Positions 38,511 to 47,928 of a DNA stretch of 64,000 bases are shown here, piece after piece. The notes beneath the pieces are model-generated. The model was not told the origin of the DNA. It worked only from the letters and a program-made list of their open reading frames with translations, and did not search any database. A program made the position numbers and the translations under genes. The stretch's first letter is position 1, and each line of letters opens with the position of its first letter. This DNA is from Paenibacillus algicola (lineage in GTDB: Bacteria > Bacillota > Bacilli > Paenibacillales > Paenibacillaceae). Where the stretch lies: assembly GCF_005577435.1 (NCBI RefSeq), contig NZ_CP040396.1, positions 2,980,501-3,044,500 on the forward strand. Direction: 5' to 3'.

Positions 38511-39005
38511 TCAGTCGGTGGAGGAGGTGTAGGAAGCCGCTCCAGGATCATTGTGCGCAATTCTCGAGGATGCCGCTGCGGCGATGCCGGCAACTAGATC
38601 ATCCAGAAACACATGAACGGATTTCCTGTCTTCATTTAAAGTGTGAATGACCCCGATCTTTTCCTTATCTAAATATCCGAAGCTGGTCAGCCCAATCATA
38701 CCGTAAATGCTCGTCACGCCCAGCGCCAGAGTCTCATCTACTCCGTACAATGGCTCATCTTGATCCATAATCGATTGCAGCGGCTCGGGCAGCAGCCGTG
38801 ACTCAGCCAGCTTGTCTAATGCAATGCCTGTAAAGAGAGTATACTGCACCTCCCGTTTGCCCAGCACAGCCCTCACGCTGTTCTCACACGCTGCTAATGT
38901 CAGATCCGGATGATATTTCTGCTGCAGCTGAAACACAATGTCTGCAATTGCAGACACGCTGACGCCCCGTTCTAGAAGCATGCTTTCTGCCAGTTCCATT
39001 GACAT
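38511..39005 (-). CDS. Phosphatidylglycerophosphatase A-like protein (YutG type)
   Basis: 164-aa protein of the PgpA family. It has the family parts DETLALGVTSIYGMIGLTSFGYLDKEK and HVFLDDLVAGIAAA near its end. PgpA removes phosphate from phosphatidylglycerol phosphate, but this Gram-positive branch lacks obvious membrane helices and its role is less certain. Start set at ATG 39005 behind GGGAGGG; the upstream extension to 39083 has no ribosome binding site. Directly after dnaE in the same direction. Confidence 0.8.
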   Translation of the reverse strand: MSMELAESMLLERGVSVSAIADIVFQLQQKYHPDLTLAACENSVRAVLGKREVQYTLFTGIALDKLAESRLLPEPLQSIMDQDEPLYGVDETLALGVTSIYGMIGLTSFGYLDKEKIGVIHTLNEDRKSVHVFLDDLVAGIAAAASSRIAHNDPGAASYTSSTD

Positions 39006-39155
39006 ACAAAATCCCTCCCGCACAATACCGTTAGCACGCTGGTGCTCGCTTGCGACGTCACCGGCGCGCCGGGCAGCAGCCACGAAATGTATCCATTCCG
39101 TGGTGTCCTTAAGTGTATGCAGGAGGGATATGAAATGTTCATTATAAATGAACCG

Positions 39156-42100
39156 CTATTTGATTTTTACGCTGCCTTTACCCAGCATTTCCTCGATCGA
39201 GGCTACCAATACGTCCCTGGGATCAATCCGGTAGGCCTCGCTGAGGGCCAGCGCCTTCTGATTGCTTTCATAGAATAGCACTGTCGCCGCTGGCCCCCGG
39301 TGCTGCTGCAGCAGCTTCTTGAGCCTCGACAGAATTTGAGGGTCCTCGCAGTCCGGAGATATTTTGATAAATACCCGCTGACCTGCGCTCTGCTCCTTGA
39401 AGCCGTTCCCGGGTGATTGCTTCATTTCTTCCCCAGGCGGCATCACCTGCTGCTTCCGAGTGGATTCCGGCGGCCTGACAGCCGGTCTCACAGCGGACCG
39501 CTCCTTGCGCCCGATTCGGGATCGCCTTACAAGCTGCTGCAGCCGGTCCCGTTCAAGCGGCGCTGCCTCCTCGGCAAGCAGCTTGAAGCCCTCGTCCTGC
39601 TGCTGGACCTTGGCTCGCAGGGCCAGCAGTGCACCTTTCTCAATGAAGGGGCTGCTCTTTCTCCAGACCTCCGGAAAGAGCACCACCTCGCAGCGGTCAA
39701 TCTGGTCCTCAAATTCTACAAAGGCCATCGCCTTGCCCTGCTTGGTGGTAATCGTCTTGACCGCGACCACCATACCCGCCACCGTAACCTGGGACTCATC
39801 GGCAGCCTCGTCCAAGTCCATCAGCCGCTCGGTTCCGGCCTCTTGCAGCAGCTCGTCATAATCATCCAGAGGATGGCCGGAGAGATACATGCCGAGCAGC
39901 TCCCGCTCCAGCTCCAGCTGCTGGCTGGCGGAATACGGCGGAATATCCGGATATTCAATATCCCAATTCGCCGTTTCAATCACATCGAAGTCGAAGAGCT
40001 GAATTTGCAGATCCTCTCGCTCCTTCCGCCATTTCAGCGCGGCCTCCACGGTTTCATCCACCATGGCGGTCTGCTGCGAGCGGTGCCCTGGCAGAGAGTC
40101 AAAGGCACCGGCCTGAATAAGCGACTCGATCACCCGCTTATTGCAGACCCGCAGGTCGATCCGGCGGCAGAAATCCAGCAGGCTTTCAAAGGGCTTGTCT
40201 TCACGAAGACGGACCATGCTGTCCACAGCCTGGGTCCCGACATTCTTGATTGCGGCAAGCCCGAAGCGAATAAATCCGGGAGACCCGCCATTCTCTGCAT
40301 CATCAGCCTCCGCTATCGGGGTGAACAGGCTCCCGCTTTCATTCACGTCAGGGGGAAGCACCTTGATGCCCATGCGCTGGCATTCCAGCACATATTCCGC
40401 CACCTTTCGGTGGCTGCCCATGACCGCGGTGAGCATGGATGCCATAAAATGAACGGGATAGTGGGCCTTTAGATACGCCGTCTGGAAGGCAAGGACACCA
40501 TATGCCGCGGCATGCGCCCGCGGGAAGCCGTAATCCGCAAAGCGAACGATCATATCGTACACCCGATTCGCTTCATCCCCGGAATAGCCCTGGTTCAAGC
40601 TGCCGGTCACGAAATGATCCCGTTCCAGATCCAGCACCTCGCGCTTCTTCTTGGAGACCGCTCGTCTCAGAAGATCTGCTTCTCCCAGCGAGAACCCTGC
40701 CATCCGGGACGCGATCTGCATGATCTGCTCCTGATAGACAATAATGCCGTAGGTGTCGCCTAATATTTCGGCCAGGTCCGGATGCGGGTACTCCGGCTCG
40801 ATGACGCCGTGCTTGGCCTGAATGTACTTCGGAATAAAATCCATCGGCCCCGGACGGTACAGCGCCAGCACGGAAATAATGTCTTCAAATCCACTTGGCT
40901 TCAGATCCTTCAGCACTCTCCGCATCCCTGCCGACTCCAGCTGGAATACCCCCGTCGTATCGCCTCGGCCCAGCATGGCATAGGTAGCGGGATCGTCATC
41001 AGCAATCCTGCTCCAGTCCGGCGGCGTCAGCCCCGTTTCCTGAATCCATCTCATACTACGCTCGATAATGGACAGGGTTCGAAGCCCCAGAAAGTCCATT
41101 TTCAGCAAGCCGATGCTTTCCAGATTCTCCATCGAATATTGCGTCAAAGCCGTCTTCTCGCTGCCTTCCTGAAGCGGGACCGTCTCGGTCAGCGGTTCCT
41201 TGGAAATGACCACGCCTGCGGCATGCGTCGACGCGTGCCGGGGCATGCCCTCCACCTTCATTGCCATATCCAGCAGCTGCTTCACCTTCGGCTTGCTGTC
41301 GTACTGCTCCTTCAGGCCGGGACTGTCCTCGACAGCCCGGGCAATGCGGATGCCAAGCTGATTCGGAATCAGCTTGGCCGTGCGGTCTACATCTCCAAAG
41401 GGCACGTTCAATGCGCGGCCGACATCACGCACGGCGGCCTTAGCTGCAAGCGTACCGAAGGTAATAATCTGAGCCACGTGCTGTCGTCCGTATTTATCAA
41501 CCACATAGTCGATGACTTCATCGCGCCGCTCGTCACTAAAGTCAATGTCGATATCCGGCATACTCACCCGCTCCGGATTCAGAAAGCGCTCGAAGAGCAA
41601 ATGATATTTCATCGGGTCCACATTCGTAATCTGCAAGGTGTACGCTACCAGGCTTCCTGCAGAAGAGCCCCTGCCCGGTCCAACAGCAATGCCCTGCCGA
41701 TGGGCATATGCAATGAAATCCCACACAATCAAGAAATAATGGCTAAAGCCCATGTTCTCAATGACGCCCAGCTCATAATGAAGCCGACGATGAAGCTCCT
41801 CCCGCATGGCCTCATCCTGCCACCGTTCACTGCCGCGATAACGCAGCTCAAGCCCTTCAAGGCACAGCTGGCCTAGATAAGCGGCAGCGTCCATGCCTTC
41901 CGGGAGCGGCCGGTACTCCGGCAGAATGGACTGCCCGAAGGTCAACTCCAGCGAGCACTGCTCCGCAATGGCGACGGTATTAGCCGCCGCTTCCATGGCA
42001 TGGGGAAACAGACGACCCATCTCCTCAGCACTCTTCAAGTATAGCTGCCGGGTCGGAATTCTCAGCCGGCTGTCATCCTCCACGTTCGTGCCTGTGCCGA

Positions 42101-42767
42101 TGCAGATCAATACATCCTGGACCTCGGCATCCTCCGGCGCCAAATAGTGAACATCATTCGTTAACACGAGCGGAATGTCCAGCTCCTGCGATAACTGAAT
42201 CAGCTGAGGATTGACACGCTTCTGCTCCGGCAGGCCATGGTCCTGCAGCTCCAGATAATAGTCAGGTCCAAAGATCTCCTTATACCTTAAAGCCGCCTCC
42301 CGCGCGGCATCGGTACGTCCATGCAGCAGCAGCTGCGGCACTTCGCCGCCCAGGCACGCACTCAGGCATATAATGCCTTCATTAAATTCCGCCAGGGCCT
42401 CCATATCAATCCGGGGCTTATAATGAAAGCCCTCTAAATGGCCGATGGAGCACAGCTTCATCAGATTGCGATAGCCGGTCTCGTTCTTCGCCAGCAGTAT
42501 TAAATGGTAGATCGGCTGATCCTTGCGGCTTCCCCGGTCCTTCCGGGAGCCTTCCGTAATATAAGCCTCACAGCCGATAATCGGCTTGATTCCGTGCTGC
42601 TTGCATAATTTATAAAATGGCACAGCGCCATACATCACGCCATGATCGGTAAGGGCGAGTGATTTCATGCCCAGCTCAGCTGCCTGCTGAACGAGCTCTG
42701 TCAGCTTTGCAGCCCCGTCGAGCAGACTGTATTCACTGTGCACGTGTAGATGCACGAAAGAGCTCAT
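39156..42767 (-). CDS. dnaE: DNA polymerase III alpha subunit DnaE
   Basis: 1203-aa replicative polymerase of the C family. PHP domain (1-270) starting HVHSEYSLLDGAA with metal-site residues LTDHGVMYG; polymerase palm and fingers with GPGRGSSAGSLVAY and the catalytic aspartates in MPDIDIDFSDERRDEV; helix-hairpin-helix (about 880-950); OB fold (about 1000-1085, VAGMVVAVKT). In Firmicutes DnaE extends RNA primers before handing over to PolC. The C-terminal 120 residues beyond the OB fold are basic and poorly conserved-looking. Its start is divergent from ytrH. Confidence 0.96.
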   Translation of the reverse strand: MSSFVHLHVHSEYSLLDGAAKLTELVQQAAELGMKSLALTDHGVMYGAVPFYKLCKQHGIKPIIGCEAYITEGSRKDRGSRKDQPIYHLILLAKNETGYRNLMKLCSIGHLEGFHYKPRIDMEALAEFNEGIICLSACLGGEVPQLLLHGRTDAAREAALRYKEIFGPDYYLELQDHGLPEQKRVNPQLIQLSQELDIPLVLTNDVHYLAPEDAEVQDVLICIGTGTNVEDDSRLRIPTRQLYLKSAEEMGRLFPHAMEAAANTVAIAEQCSLELTFGQSILPEYRPLPEGMDAAAYLGQLCLEGLELRYRGSERWQDEAMREELHRRLHYELGVIENMGFSHYFLIVWDFIAYAHRQGIAVGPGRGSSAGSLVAYTLQITNVDPMKYHLLFERFLNPERVSMPDIDIDFSDERRDEVIDYVVDKYGRQHVAQIITFGTLAAKAAVRDVGRALNVPFGDVDRTAKLIPNQLGIRIARAVEDSPGLKEQYDSKPKVKQLLDMAMKVEGMPRHASTHAAGVVISKEPLTETVPLQEGSEKTALTQYSMENLESIGLLKMDFLGLRTLSIIERSMRWIQETGLTPPDWSRIADDDPATYAMLGRGDTTGVFQLESAGMRRVLKDLKPSGFEDIISVLALYRPGPMDFIPKYIQAKHGVIEPEYPHPDLAEILGDTYGIIVYQEQIMQIASRMAGFSLGEADLLRRAVSKKKREVLDLERDHFVTGSLNQGYSGDEANRVYDMIVRFADYGFPRAHAAAYGVLAFQTAYLKAHYPVHFMASMLTAVMGSHRKVAEYVLECQRMGIKVLPPDVNESGSLFTPIAEADDAENGGSPGFIRFGLAAIKNVGTQAVDSMVRLREDKPFESLLDFCRRIDLRVCNKRVIESLIQAGAFDSLPGHRSQQTAMVDETVEAALKWRKEREDLQIQLFDFDVIETANWDIEYPDIPPYSASQQLELERELLGMYLSGHPLDDYDELLQEAGTERLMDLDEAADESQVTVAGMVVAVKTITTKQGKAMAFVEFEDQIDRCEVVLFPEVWRKSSPFIEKGALLALRAKVQQQDEGFKLLAEEAAPLERDRLQQLVRRSRIGRKERSAVRPAVRPPESTRKQQVMPPGEEMKQSPGNGFKEQSAGQRVFIKISPDCEDPQILSRLKKLLQQHRGPAATVLFYESNQKALALSEAYRIDPRDVLVASIEEMLGKGSVKIK

Positions 42768-42955
42768 GGCACGCCTCCTTAGGAATAACCTTCTATGCCT
42801 TGCCGCTCCCTCTGCAAGGTGCGGAAATCAAGGATGTCAGTATGAATTTTCTCTTCTATTTTATCATAATGTGCCTTCAGACGCCCATACAATGGAACAG
42901 GAGACTTATGGACAGGCGGTCACGGTCCTGCCCGCAGAAAGGGGCTGCAAATGAG

Positions 42956-43282
42956 ATGAATGTATTTCTATCCAAGGCCATACTGGATTTCTTCATTGCG
43001 TTCGGGATTGTGCTTGGGGGTGCCATGGTGGGCGGGATCGGTGCCGTGTTCTCCATGCAGCCGCCGACGCAGACGATGCTGGACGTCGCCGACCGGATTA
43101 AAATCTGGGCTCTCGCTGCAGCGGTTGGCGGTACGATTGATCCCATGCGCGTCATTGAAAGCAATATGCTGGGAGGCAATCTTTCTCCCGCCATCAAGCA
43201 GGTGCTGTATCTCGTCTTTGCCTTTCTTGGCGCCCATATGGGCAGCGAGCTGGTGAAATGGGTCTGCCAGGACCGGAGCTGA
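42956..43282 (+). CDS. ytrH: YtrH family sporulation protein
   Basis: 108-aa membrane protein, two to three helices (about residues 8-30, 46-65 and 80-98), with the family run GGAMVGGIGAVFSM and GGTIDPMRVIESN. In Bacillus ytrH and ytrI are sigma-E sporulation genes needed for normal spores. Start set at ATG 42956, giving an N-terminus that matches the family; the frame is open further upstream to 42659 but that part is not expected. Followed 10 nt later by ytrI. Confidence 0.88.
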   Translation: MNVFLSKAILDFFIAFGIVLGGAMVGGIGAVFSMQPPTQTMLDVADRIKIWALAAAVGGTIDPMRVIESNMLGGNLSPAIKQVLYLVFAFLGAHMGSELVKWVCQDRS

Positions 43283-43292
43283 AGGATACATT

Positions 43293-43793
43293 ATGAGAGT
43301 GCCGCAGTTTCGTCGATACCGCCACCTTTATCATGGAGCCTCCCTGCTGGTCCTGGGCATGGTCATCGGAAGCATTGTGTATAACTCGCTGTATCATGCC
43401 AGCTACAACAAGCTATGGATGAACAATCGTGACATGCAGATTCAGATTTCCCAGTATGAGGAGGATATTCAGAACCTGAAGAAATACAACAAGCAGCCCA
43501 CCGTCATCCGGGAAATCAAGCTGCGGGCGGAGCAGAAGAACAATGAGCTGGACAGCCTTGTGATCAAGGAAATTTTGCAGCTGCTCGGCAAAGATCTCGC
43601 TGCTCTCCGGGGGAGAAGCGTCTTTGATATTGATACAGACAGCAAGCTGGCCCGTTCGCTGCTGGAGGATAAATTATACAAGATTAGAGATAAGAGCTTT
43701 ACGGTCAAGATTCGGACCATGCTCGTGATGGAGGGCGTGCTGCAAATCTGGGTGGAGATTGATATGAAGATTCAAACGGGAGGGGATTCATGA
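43293..43793 (+). CDS. ytrI: YtrI family sporulation protein
   Basis: 166-aa protein: a short basic N-terminus, one membrane anchor (about residues 17-34), a coiled-coil segment (about 42-90, DMQIQISQYEEDIQNLKK) and an alpha/beta C-terminal domain. Pairs with ytrH and probably acts in the mother cell during sporulation. The order dnaE (divergent)-ytrH-ytrI-ytpI is as in Bacillus. Confidence 0.82.
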   Translation: MRVPQFRRYRHLYHGASLLVLGMVIGSIVYNSLYHASYNKLWMNNRDMQIQISQYEEDIQNLKKYNKQPTVIREIKLRAEQKNNELDSLVIKEILQLLGKDLAALRGRSVFDIDTDSKLARSLLEDKLYKIRDKSFTVKIRTMLVMEGVLQIWVEIDMKIQTGGDS

Positions 43794-43869
43794 TACAATA
43801 CGAAAGGCTATTGACGGAGTAATCTAAGGGTTCATAAATATTTTATGATGTAGAAGGAGTGCCCCTCTA

Positions 43870-44175
43870 ATGATGGATATGCTGAAATATGCACTTATTT
43901 TTGTACTTGCTGCAGCCTGTGTGCTGGCTGCCCTGAACAGTGTCCGCGCCCGCCGCAAGCGAGATCCCCTGGAACGGGGCAGACATCAGGCGCTGACCAA
44001 CGTGTGGATGGGCGTGATGCTCATCGTGCTGTCTGTGCTGGCCATGCTCATGTTCAGCGGCTCCACGGTGGCTGTCATTGTCGAAGCCATATTTATGGTG
44101 CTTGGCGCGTTTAATATATTCGCTGGGCTGCGCAGCCGCTCCTATTACAGCCGCCAGCAGAAGGCGAACAGCTAA
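43870..44175 (+). CDS. ytpI: YtpI-like membrane protein
   Basis: 101-aa protein with three hydrophobic helices (about residues 5-24, 46-66 and 68-88) and a basic linker (RARRKRDPLERGRHQA). AGAAGGAG precedes the start. The match to YtpI rests on length, three-helix pattern and place between ytrI and ytoI, so the symbol is partly positional. Function unknown. Confidence 0.7.
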   Translation: MMDMLKYALIFVLAAACVLAALNSVRARRKRDPLERGRHQALTNVWMGVMLIVLSVLAMLMFSGSTVAVIVEAIFMVLGAFNIFAGLRSRSYYSRQQKANS

Positions 44176-44198
44176 GCTTGCTTATTCCGCTGTCACCG

Positions 44199-45533
44199 CT
44201 ATCCCTGGTCAATCGACTGCAGCGTCATGACCGACTTTGCAACCAGGCTGGAATCATGCACAATCTCGACTTCCAGCCTGCAGGTCCGGCGGCTCAGCTC
44301 CAGCAGGCTTGGATGAATTACAATGGGATCCTCAATCTGCACCGGACGGATGAAGAAGGTGGAAAGCTGATCCAATACATAATCCCCGCCCGTCCAATCC
44401 TTGGCCGCGCGAAATGCAGCCTGACTCATGACCGTGGTCAGAATGCCTTGAGAAATGGTCCCGAGGTCAGTCGCCATCTGCGGTGTAATTAATCCGTGAA
44501 AGAACAGCTTCCCCTGCTCGTCCCGATCCTCCGCCATTCCGTTCCAGATTAACTGATCAAAGGTTTCTCCCATCTGGGGCTGATTCCGCGCATTGCGGAG
44601 CGCCTCCAGCACCTCTTTGCGGGTCACAGTCGCTACCAGCTTCCGGTTCCGGTCCACAATCGGCAGGAAGTCAATGCCTTCCCACATCATAATCTGGGCC
44701 GCGGACGCCAGTGAAGTCTTCAGCGTAGCGGTAATAGGATTGCGCGTAATCGCCTTGTCGATCGCCTGATGATCCGCCAGCACCGCCGTATCCTTCGCTC
44801 CTACGATCCCGATGACACGGTTCCACTCATCGGTTACCGGGAAGCGCTCCTCGCCGCTGCGCAGGACCATCTCCCGGAATTCCAGCGCAGTGACTGAGTT
44901 TTTGAGCGGCGGGATCTTGGGACGTTCACCTGCAATATCCTCCACCAGCATAATTTTCTTCTTGATCAGCCTGTCAAAAATCGCCCGGTTAATCATCGAC
45001 GCCACGGTAAATGTGTCATGACGCGAGGACATCACCGGCAGCCCCAGCCGATCCGCCAGCTGCTTCACTTCCCGGCTAGTCCCGAACCCGCCGGTAATCA
45101 GCACGCCTGCTCCCTGCTCCAGCGCCAGAATATGAGCATCCTCCCGGTTCCCTACGATCATAAGGCTGCCAGCATCAATATAACGGATCATCGCCTCGAC
45201 CTTCATCGCACCGATTACATATTTATAGAGGCTTTTATCGAGGCCCTCTGACCCGCCAAGCACATGGCCCTCCACGATGTTAACGACATCAGAAAAGGTG
45301 AGCTGCTCTGATATATTTCTCGGCTTACGCTCGATGCGCACGGTACCGATTCTTTCCTTGGTCATGACAATGCCTAAGGATTCTGCCTCTTTTACTGCCC
45401 GGTATGCCGTCCCCTCGCTGACCGCCAGCTCCTTCGCCAGCCTTCGGACCGATATTTTCTCTCCAATCTTCAAGCCTTCAATATATTGCACCAGCTGTTC
45501 ATGCTTGGTTACCGTCTCGTCCTTGATGTCCAA
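44199..45533 (-). CDS. ytoI: YtoI-type regulator: HTH + DRTGG + CBS pair + hotdog domain
   Basis: 444-aa cytoplasmic protein. Winged helix (about residues 8-65), DRTGG domain (about 75-180, with AGVLITGGFG), CBS pair (about 195-310, with VTDEWNRVIGIVG and VDRNRKLVATVT), and a hotdog-fold 4HBT-like domain (about 330-440, FFHGLITPQMATDLG). CBS and DRTGG parts suggest sensing of an adenine nucleotide. Called from its domain order and its place next to ytpI, as in Bacillus. Starts with TTG behind GGGGGTG. Target genes unknown. Confidence 0.9.
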   Translation of the reverse strand: MDIKDETVTKHEQLVQYIEGLKIGEKISVRRLAKELAVSEGTAYRAVKEAESLGIVMTKERIGTVRIERKPRNISEQLTFSDVVNIVEGHVLGGSEGLDKSLYKYVIGAMKVEAMIRYIDAGSLMIVGNREDAHILALEQGAGVLITGGFGTSREVKQLADRLGLPVMSSRHDTFTVASMINRAIFDRLIKKKIMLVEDIAGERPKIPPLKNSVTALEFREMVLRSGEERFPVTDEWNRVIGIVGAKDTAVLADHQAIDKAITRNPITATLKTSLASAAQIMMWEGIDFLPIVDRNRKLVATVTRKEVLEALRNARNQPQMGETFDQLIWNGMAEDRDEQGKLFFHGLITPQMATDLGTISQGILTTVMSQAAFRAAKDWTGGDYVLDQLSTFFIRPVQIEDPIVIHPSLLELSRRTCRLEVEIVHDSSLVAKSVMTLQSIDQG

Positions 45534-45651
45534 CTGTTACACCCCCTGGGTTACATCTGTACTACTCTGTTACTATTATATCATGCCAGCCCAGCTTATC
45601 CATGTTAGCTCGTGAAACCTCATGTCGTCTGTAATTCCAGCACACAGCATA

Positions 45652-45690
45652 ACAAAGACGCCGTCAGCAGCACATCTCTGACAGCGCCTT
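45652..45690 (-). terminator. Probable terminator of the small membrane protein gene
   Basis: GGCGCTGTCAG / CTGACGGCGTC stem (9 of 11 paired), followed on the minus strand by TTTGTTATG. Confidence 0.5.
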
Positions 45691-45731
45691 CCCTGGCATT
45701 TCACCTCTATACCCTCATGAGTGTCGTTGTA

Positions 45732-46028
45732 TTATTCGCCGGCAGACATGCTGCGGGCTTCCCGCTCCTCCGGCCATTTCAGCTGCCATTGCTTCAGCTT
45801 CTCGCGGCGGATTTCATCCAGTGCCTTCTGCTTCGCCTCGTCCACGCCGATGAGAATGTGCAGATGCGAGCCAATGACGAGCAGCGCAAAGCCGGCCCAT
45901 ACGGCTCCGAACAGCGCCGCCCACGAGAAGCCTCCAGCGAACGAGATGCTTGGCAAGGCGTACAGCAGCATCGCCAGGGCGATGACCAGGTAGATCAGAT
46001 GCTTGACTTTGCTTTTTTTCCGATTCAT
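45732..46028 (-). CDS. Small two-helix membrane protein, unknown
   Basis: 98-aa protein: basic start MNRKKSKVK, two transmembrane helices (about residues 10-27 and 33-57), then a charged helical tail (DEAKQKALDEIRREKLKQW). GAGGAG lies upstream. It stands alone between ytoI and the yheA-like gene, all on the minus strand. No family recognised. Confidence 0.7.
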   Translation of the reverse strand: MNRKKSKVKHLIYLVIALAMLLYALPSISFAGGFSWAALFGAVWAGFALLVIGSHLHILIGVDEAKQKALDEIRREKLKQWQLKWPEEREARSMSAGE

Positions 46029-46116
46029 GTTATCCAGCTCCTCTATGATTCAATCTCTATAGTTCTACTCTATGAGAGACGGAGCGAAATTATGAGACAA
46101 GTTAGGGAATCCCGGC

Positions 46117-46170
46117 AAAAAAAGAGCATTACCCTGCCCAAGGGCAGTGCCCTGGCAAAGTAATGCTTCT
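46117..46170 (-). terminator. Terminator of the yheB-yheA transcript
   Basis: Long imperfect stem AGCATTAC...GTAATGCT with an inner TGCC/GGCA, followed by seven T on the minus strand. Confidence 0.85.
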
Positions 46171-46214
46171 CTATAGGCAGGCTCACCTCTCAGGTGAGCA
46201 CAAATACAGCTCCA

Positions 46215-46565
46215 TTATGGCTGCGCCGGTCCGTACAGATCCTGCAGGCTATCTGAAATAATCTTGTTTACATCCTCAATGATGACGCTCAGACGGCGCT
46301 CGGCATCGAACAAACGACGGATGCTGAGGTTCATGCTAAGCACCTCGAACAGCTTCTCCACCTGCTCCATTTCTTCCTGGGACGGCATATCCCCAGTCAT
46401 GATGCGCTGCTGAATTTCCATCTGCCGCTCGCGGAAGCTGTTCAGCATCTGCTTGCTTTCGGCGTCGCCTTCAATCAGCTTCATCGCCGACGTAATTTCC
46501 TGCACTTCCTCGCTTTCTCTCATCGCTTTTGCCAGATCATTCGCCTTATCATAAATATTGCTCAT
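46215..46565 (-). CDS. YlbF/YmcA-family protein (YheA-like)
   Basis: 116-aa all-helical protein with the YlbF-family pattern: AMRESEEVQEI, then FRERQMEIQQ and a C-terminal ERRLSVIIEDVNKII. Relatives form the Y-complex that affects RNase Y processing and development; YheA is an uncharacterised member. GGAGG upstream. It follows the DUF445 gene by 54 nt, matching the yheB-yheA pair next to yheCD in Bacillus. Confidence 0.88.
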   Translation of the reverse strand: MSNIYDKANDLAKAMRESEEVQEITSAMKLIEGDAESKQMLNSFRERQMEIQQRIMTGDMPSQEEMEQVEKLFEVLSMNLSIRRLFDAERRLSVIIEDVNKIISDSLQDLYGPAQP

Positions 46566-46619
46566 CGTTGGTGCCTCCTTGGTAATAAACGGCGCTGCCG
46601 TATGAAATGAAAACCATAA

Positions 46620-47789
46620 TTATTTCAGCCACAAAATGGTAATAGAAGACTGAACCAGGCCAATGAGGGCTCCAAGCGCCACTCCCAGCCAGGTAATCGC
46701 CCGAAATTCCTTGCCCGACACGCTTAAAATAACCTGCTCCAGACGCTCTATCGGAAATCTTTCCACCTGCTCCTGCACCAGCTCCGGCAGCCGGATCGAC
46801 TTTACCAGTGCCGGAACCGCCGAGCTCGCCATACCGAGCCCCTTGTCCACCCACTGCGGCAGAGCCTCCTGCAAGGCAGCGAGACGGGGCCGAACGATCT
46901 CCGCGATGGTGACCTGCTCGCCCCGCGCCATCCATTCTTCCCACGGCAGGACCTGCTCCAGCTTCTGAAGCAGCAGCTCCAGCGCAGGCTCTCCCGCCAG
47001 GGACTGCACTAGCGCGCCCAGCGGCATCTCTCCATACTGCTCCAGCTTGGCTGCAATGATGTCTGCCACCGTGCGGTGGACACGTCCCCCTTCCAGCTGG
47101 CCGATCAGAGTCGGCGTGAGCTTCTGGACGAGCTTGTCCTCATCTACGAACAGAGCCGCCATCGTGCCCAAAAATCCCCCTGCCTTGTCCACCATGGAGT
47201 GGGTCATTTCCCGGAGCATCCGCTGTCCCTCTGCCGACAGCAGCGTATCGCCAAGCTCCTTCAGCACCATTTCGGCCGCCTGCTCGCTCCATTGGCGGCG
47301 CTTGTCCTCCGACCAGCCCGGAACAAGCTCCTTCAGCGGCTTCTCCTCCAGGCCATAAGCCGCCCACATGGATACAGCAGACCGACTTACCGCAGAGCGG
47401 GCCGACTGCAGGGCCTTGCCCTTCAAAGCCTCCCACTCCTCCTCACTCCAGATCCCCAGCAGCACATCCTTAACGGAGTCTTCACTTTCTGCCAGGCTGT
47501 TCAGCTTCGCGGACAATGTATCCACCGCCTTCTGGCGGAAGGCCGGCTTCTGCAGCATCTCCTGCAGCCCTTCGCTGGTAACAAGATATTGCGAGACGAC
47601 CTCACCCAGCGATTTCGCAATATCCTGCTTGCGCTTTGGAATCAGTCCGGGCGTAAAGGGAAGGCGGCGCCCGAATATTTTGACCTCATTTCGGGGGTGA
47701 AACAGCATCTTGATCGCAAAATGATTCGTAATTCCGCCGACAAATGCGGCAACACACATATTGATTAGAATAAACAGCCCGCTCTGCAT
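46620..47789 (-). CDS. DUF445 family membrane protein (YheB-like)
   Basis: 389-aa protein with hydrophobic helices at both ends (about residues 3-20 and 365-388) and a long helical middle. The DUF445 start is clear: GGITNHFAIKMLFHPRNEV and PFTPGLIPKRKQDIAKSLG. In Bacillus YheB is made during sporulation; its biochemical role is unknown. Start set at ATG 47789 with AAGGAGGG upstream. It diverges from the YheC/YheD array. Confidence 0.88.
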   Translation of the reverse strand: MQSGLFILINMCVAAFVGGITNHFAIKMLFHPRNEVKIFGRRLPFTPGLIPKRKQDIAKSLGEVVSQYLVTSEGLQEMLQKPAFRQKAVDTLSAKLNSLAESEDSVKDVLLGIWSEEEWEALKGKALQSARSAVSRSAVSMWAAYGLEEKPLKELVPGWSEDKRRQWSEQAAEMVLKELGDTLLSAEGQRMLREMTHSMVDKAGGFLGTMAALFVDEDKLVQKLTPTLIGQLEGGRVHRTVADIIAAKLEQYGEMPLGALVQSLAGEPALELLLQKLEQVLPWEEWMARGEQVTIAEIVRPRLAALQEALPQWVDKGLGMASSAVPALVKSIRLPELVQEQVERFPIERLEQVILSVSGKEFRAITWLGVALGALIGLVQSSITILWLK

Positions 47790-47826
47790 GGCTTCAAAAG
47801 CCCTCCTTTTTCCAGACCTGTACAAT

Positions 47827-47855
47827 CACCAAGGTATATATGTCTCCATATGATA
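47827..47855 (+). promoter_or_regulatory. Possible sigma-K promoter of the YheC/YheD array
   Basis: -35 CACC (47827-47830), 16-nt spacer, -10 CATATGATA (47847-47855), matching the late mother-cell sigma-K pattern (mACm, CATANNNTA). It is 74 nt before the first gene. Promoter type is a reading of the sequence, not proven. Confidence 0.45.
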
Positions 47856-47928
47856 AATCACATGCAAATGTTCAGACAGAGCCTGTCGTCTGCGCATCAG
47901 ACATCAAGTTGTTGTCGGAAGGAGATCC

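Noticed and set aside
38408..38650. 80-codon plus-strand frame next to the pgpA-like gene
   Set aside because: Mostly antisense to the pgpA-like gene, no ribosome binding site and no recognisable motif.
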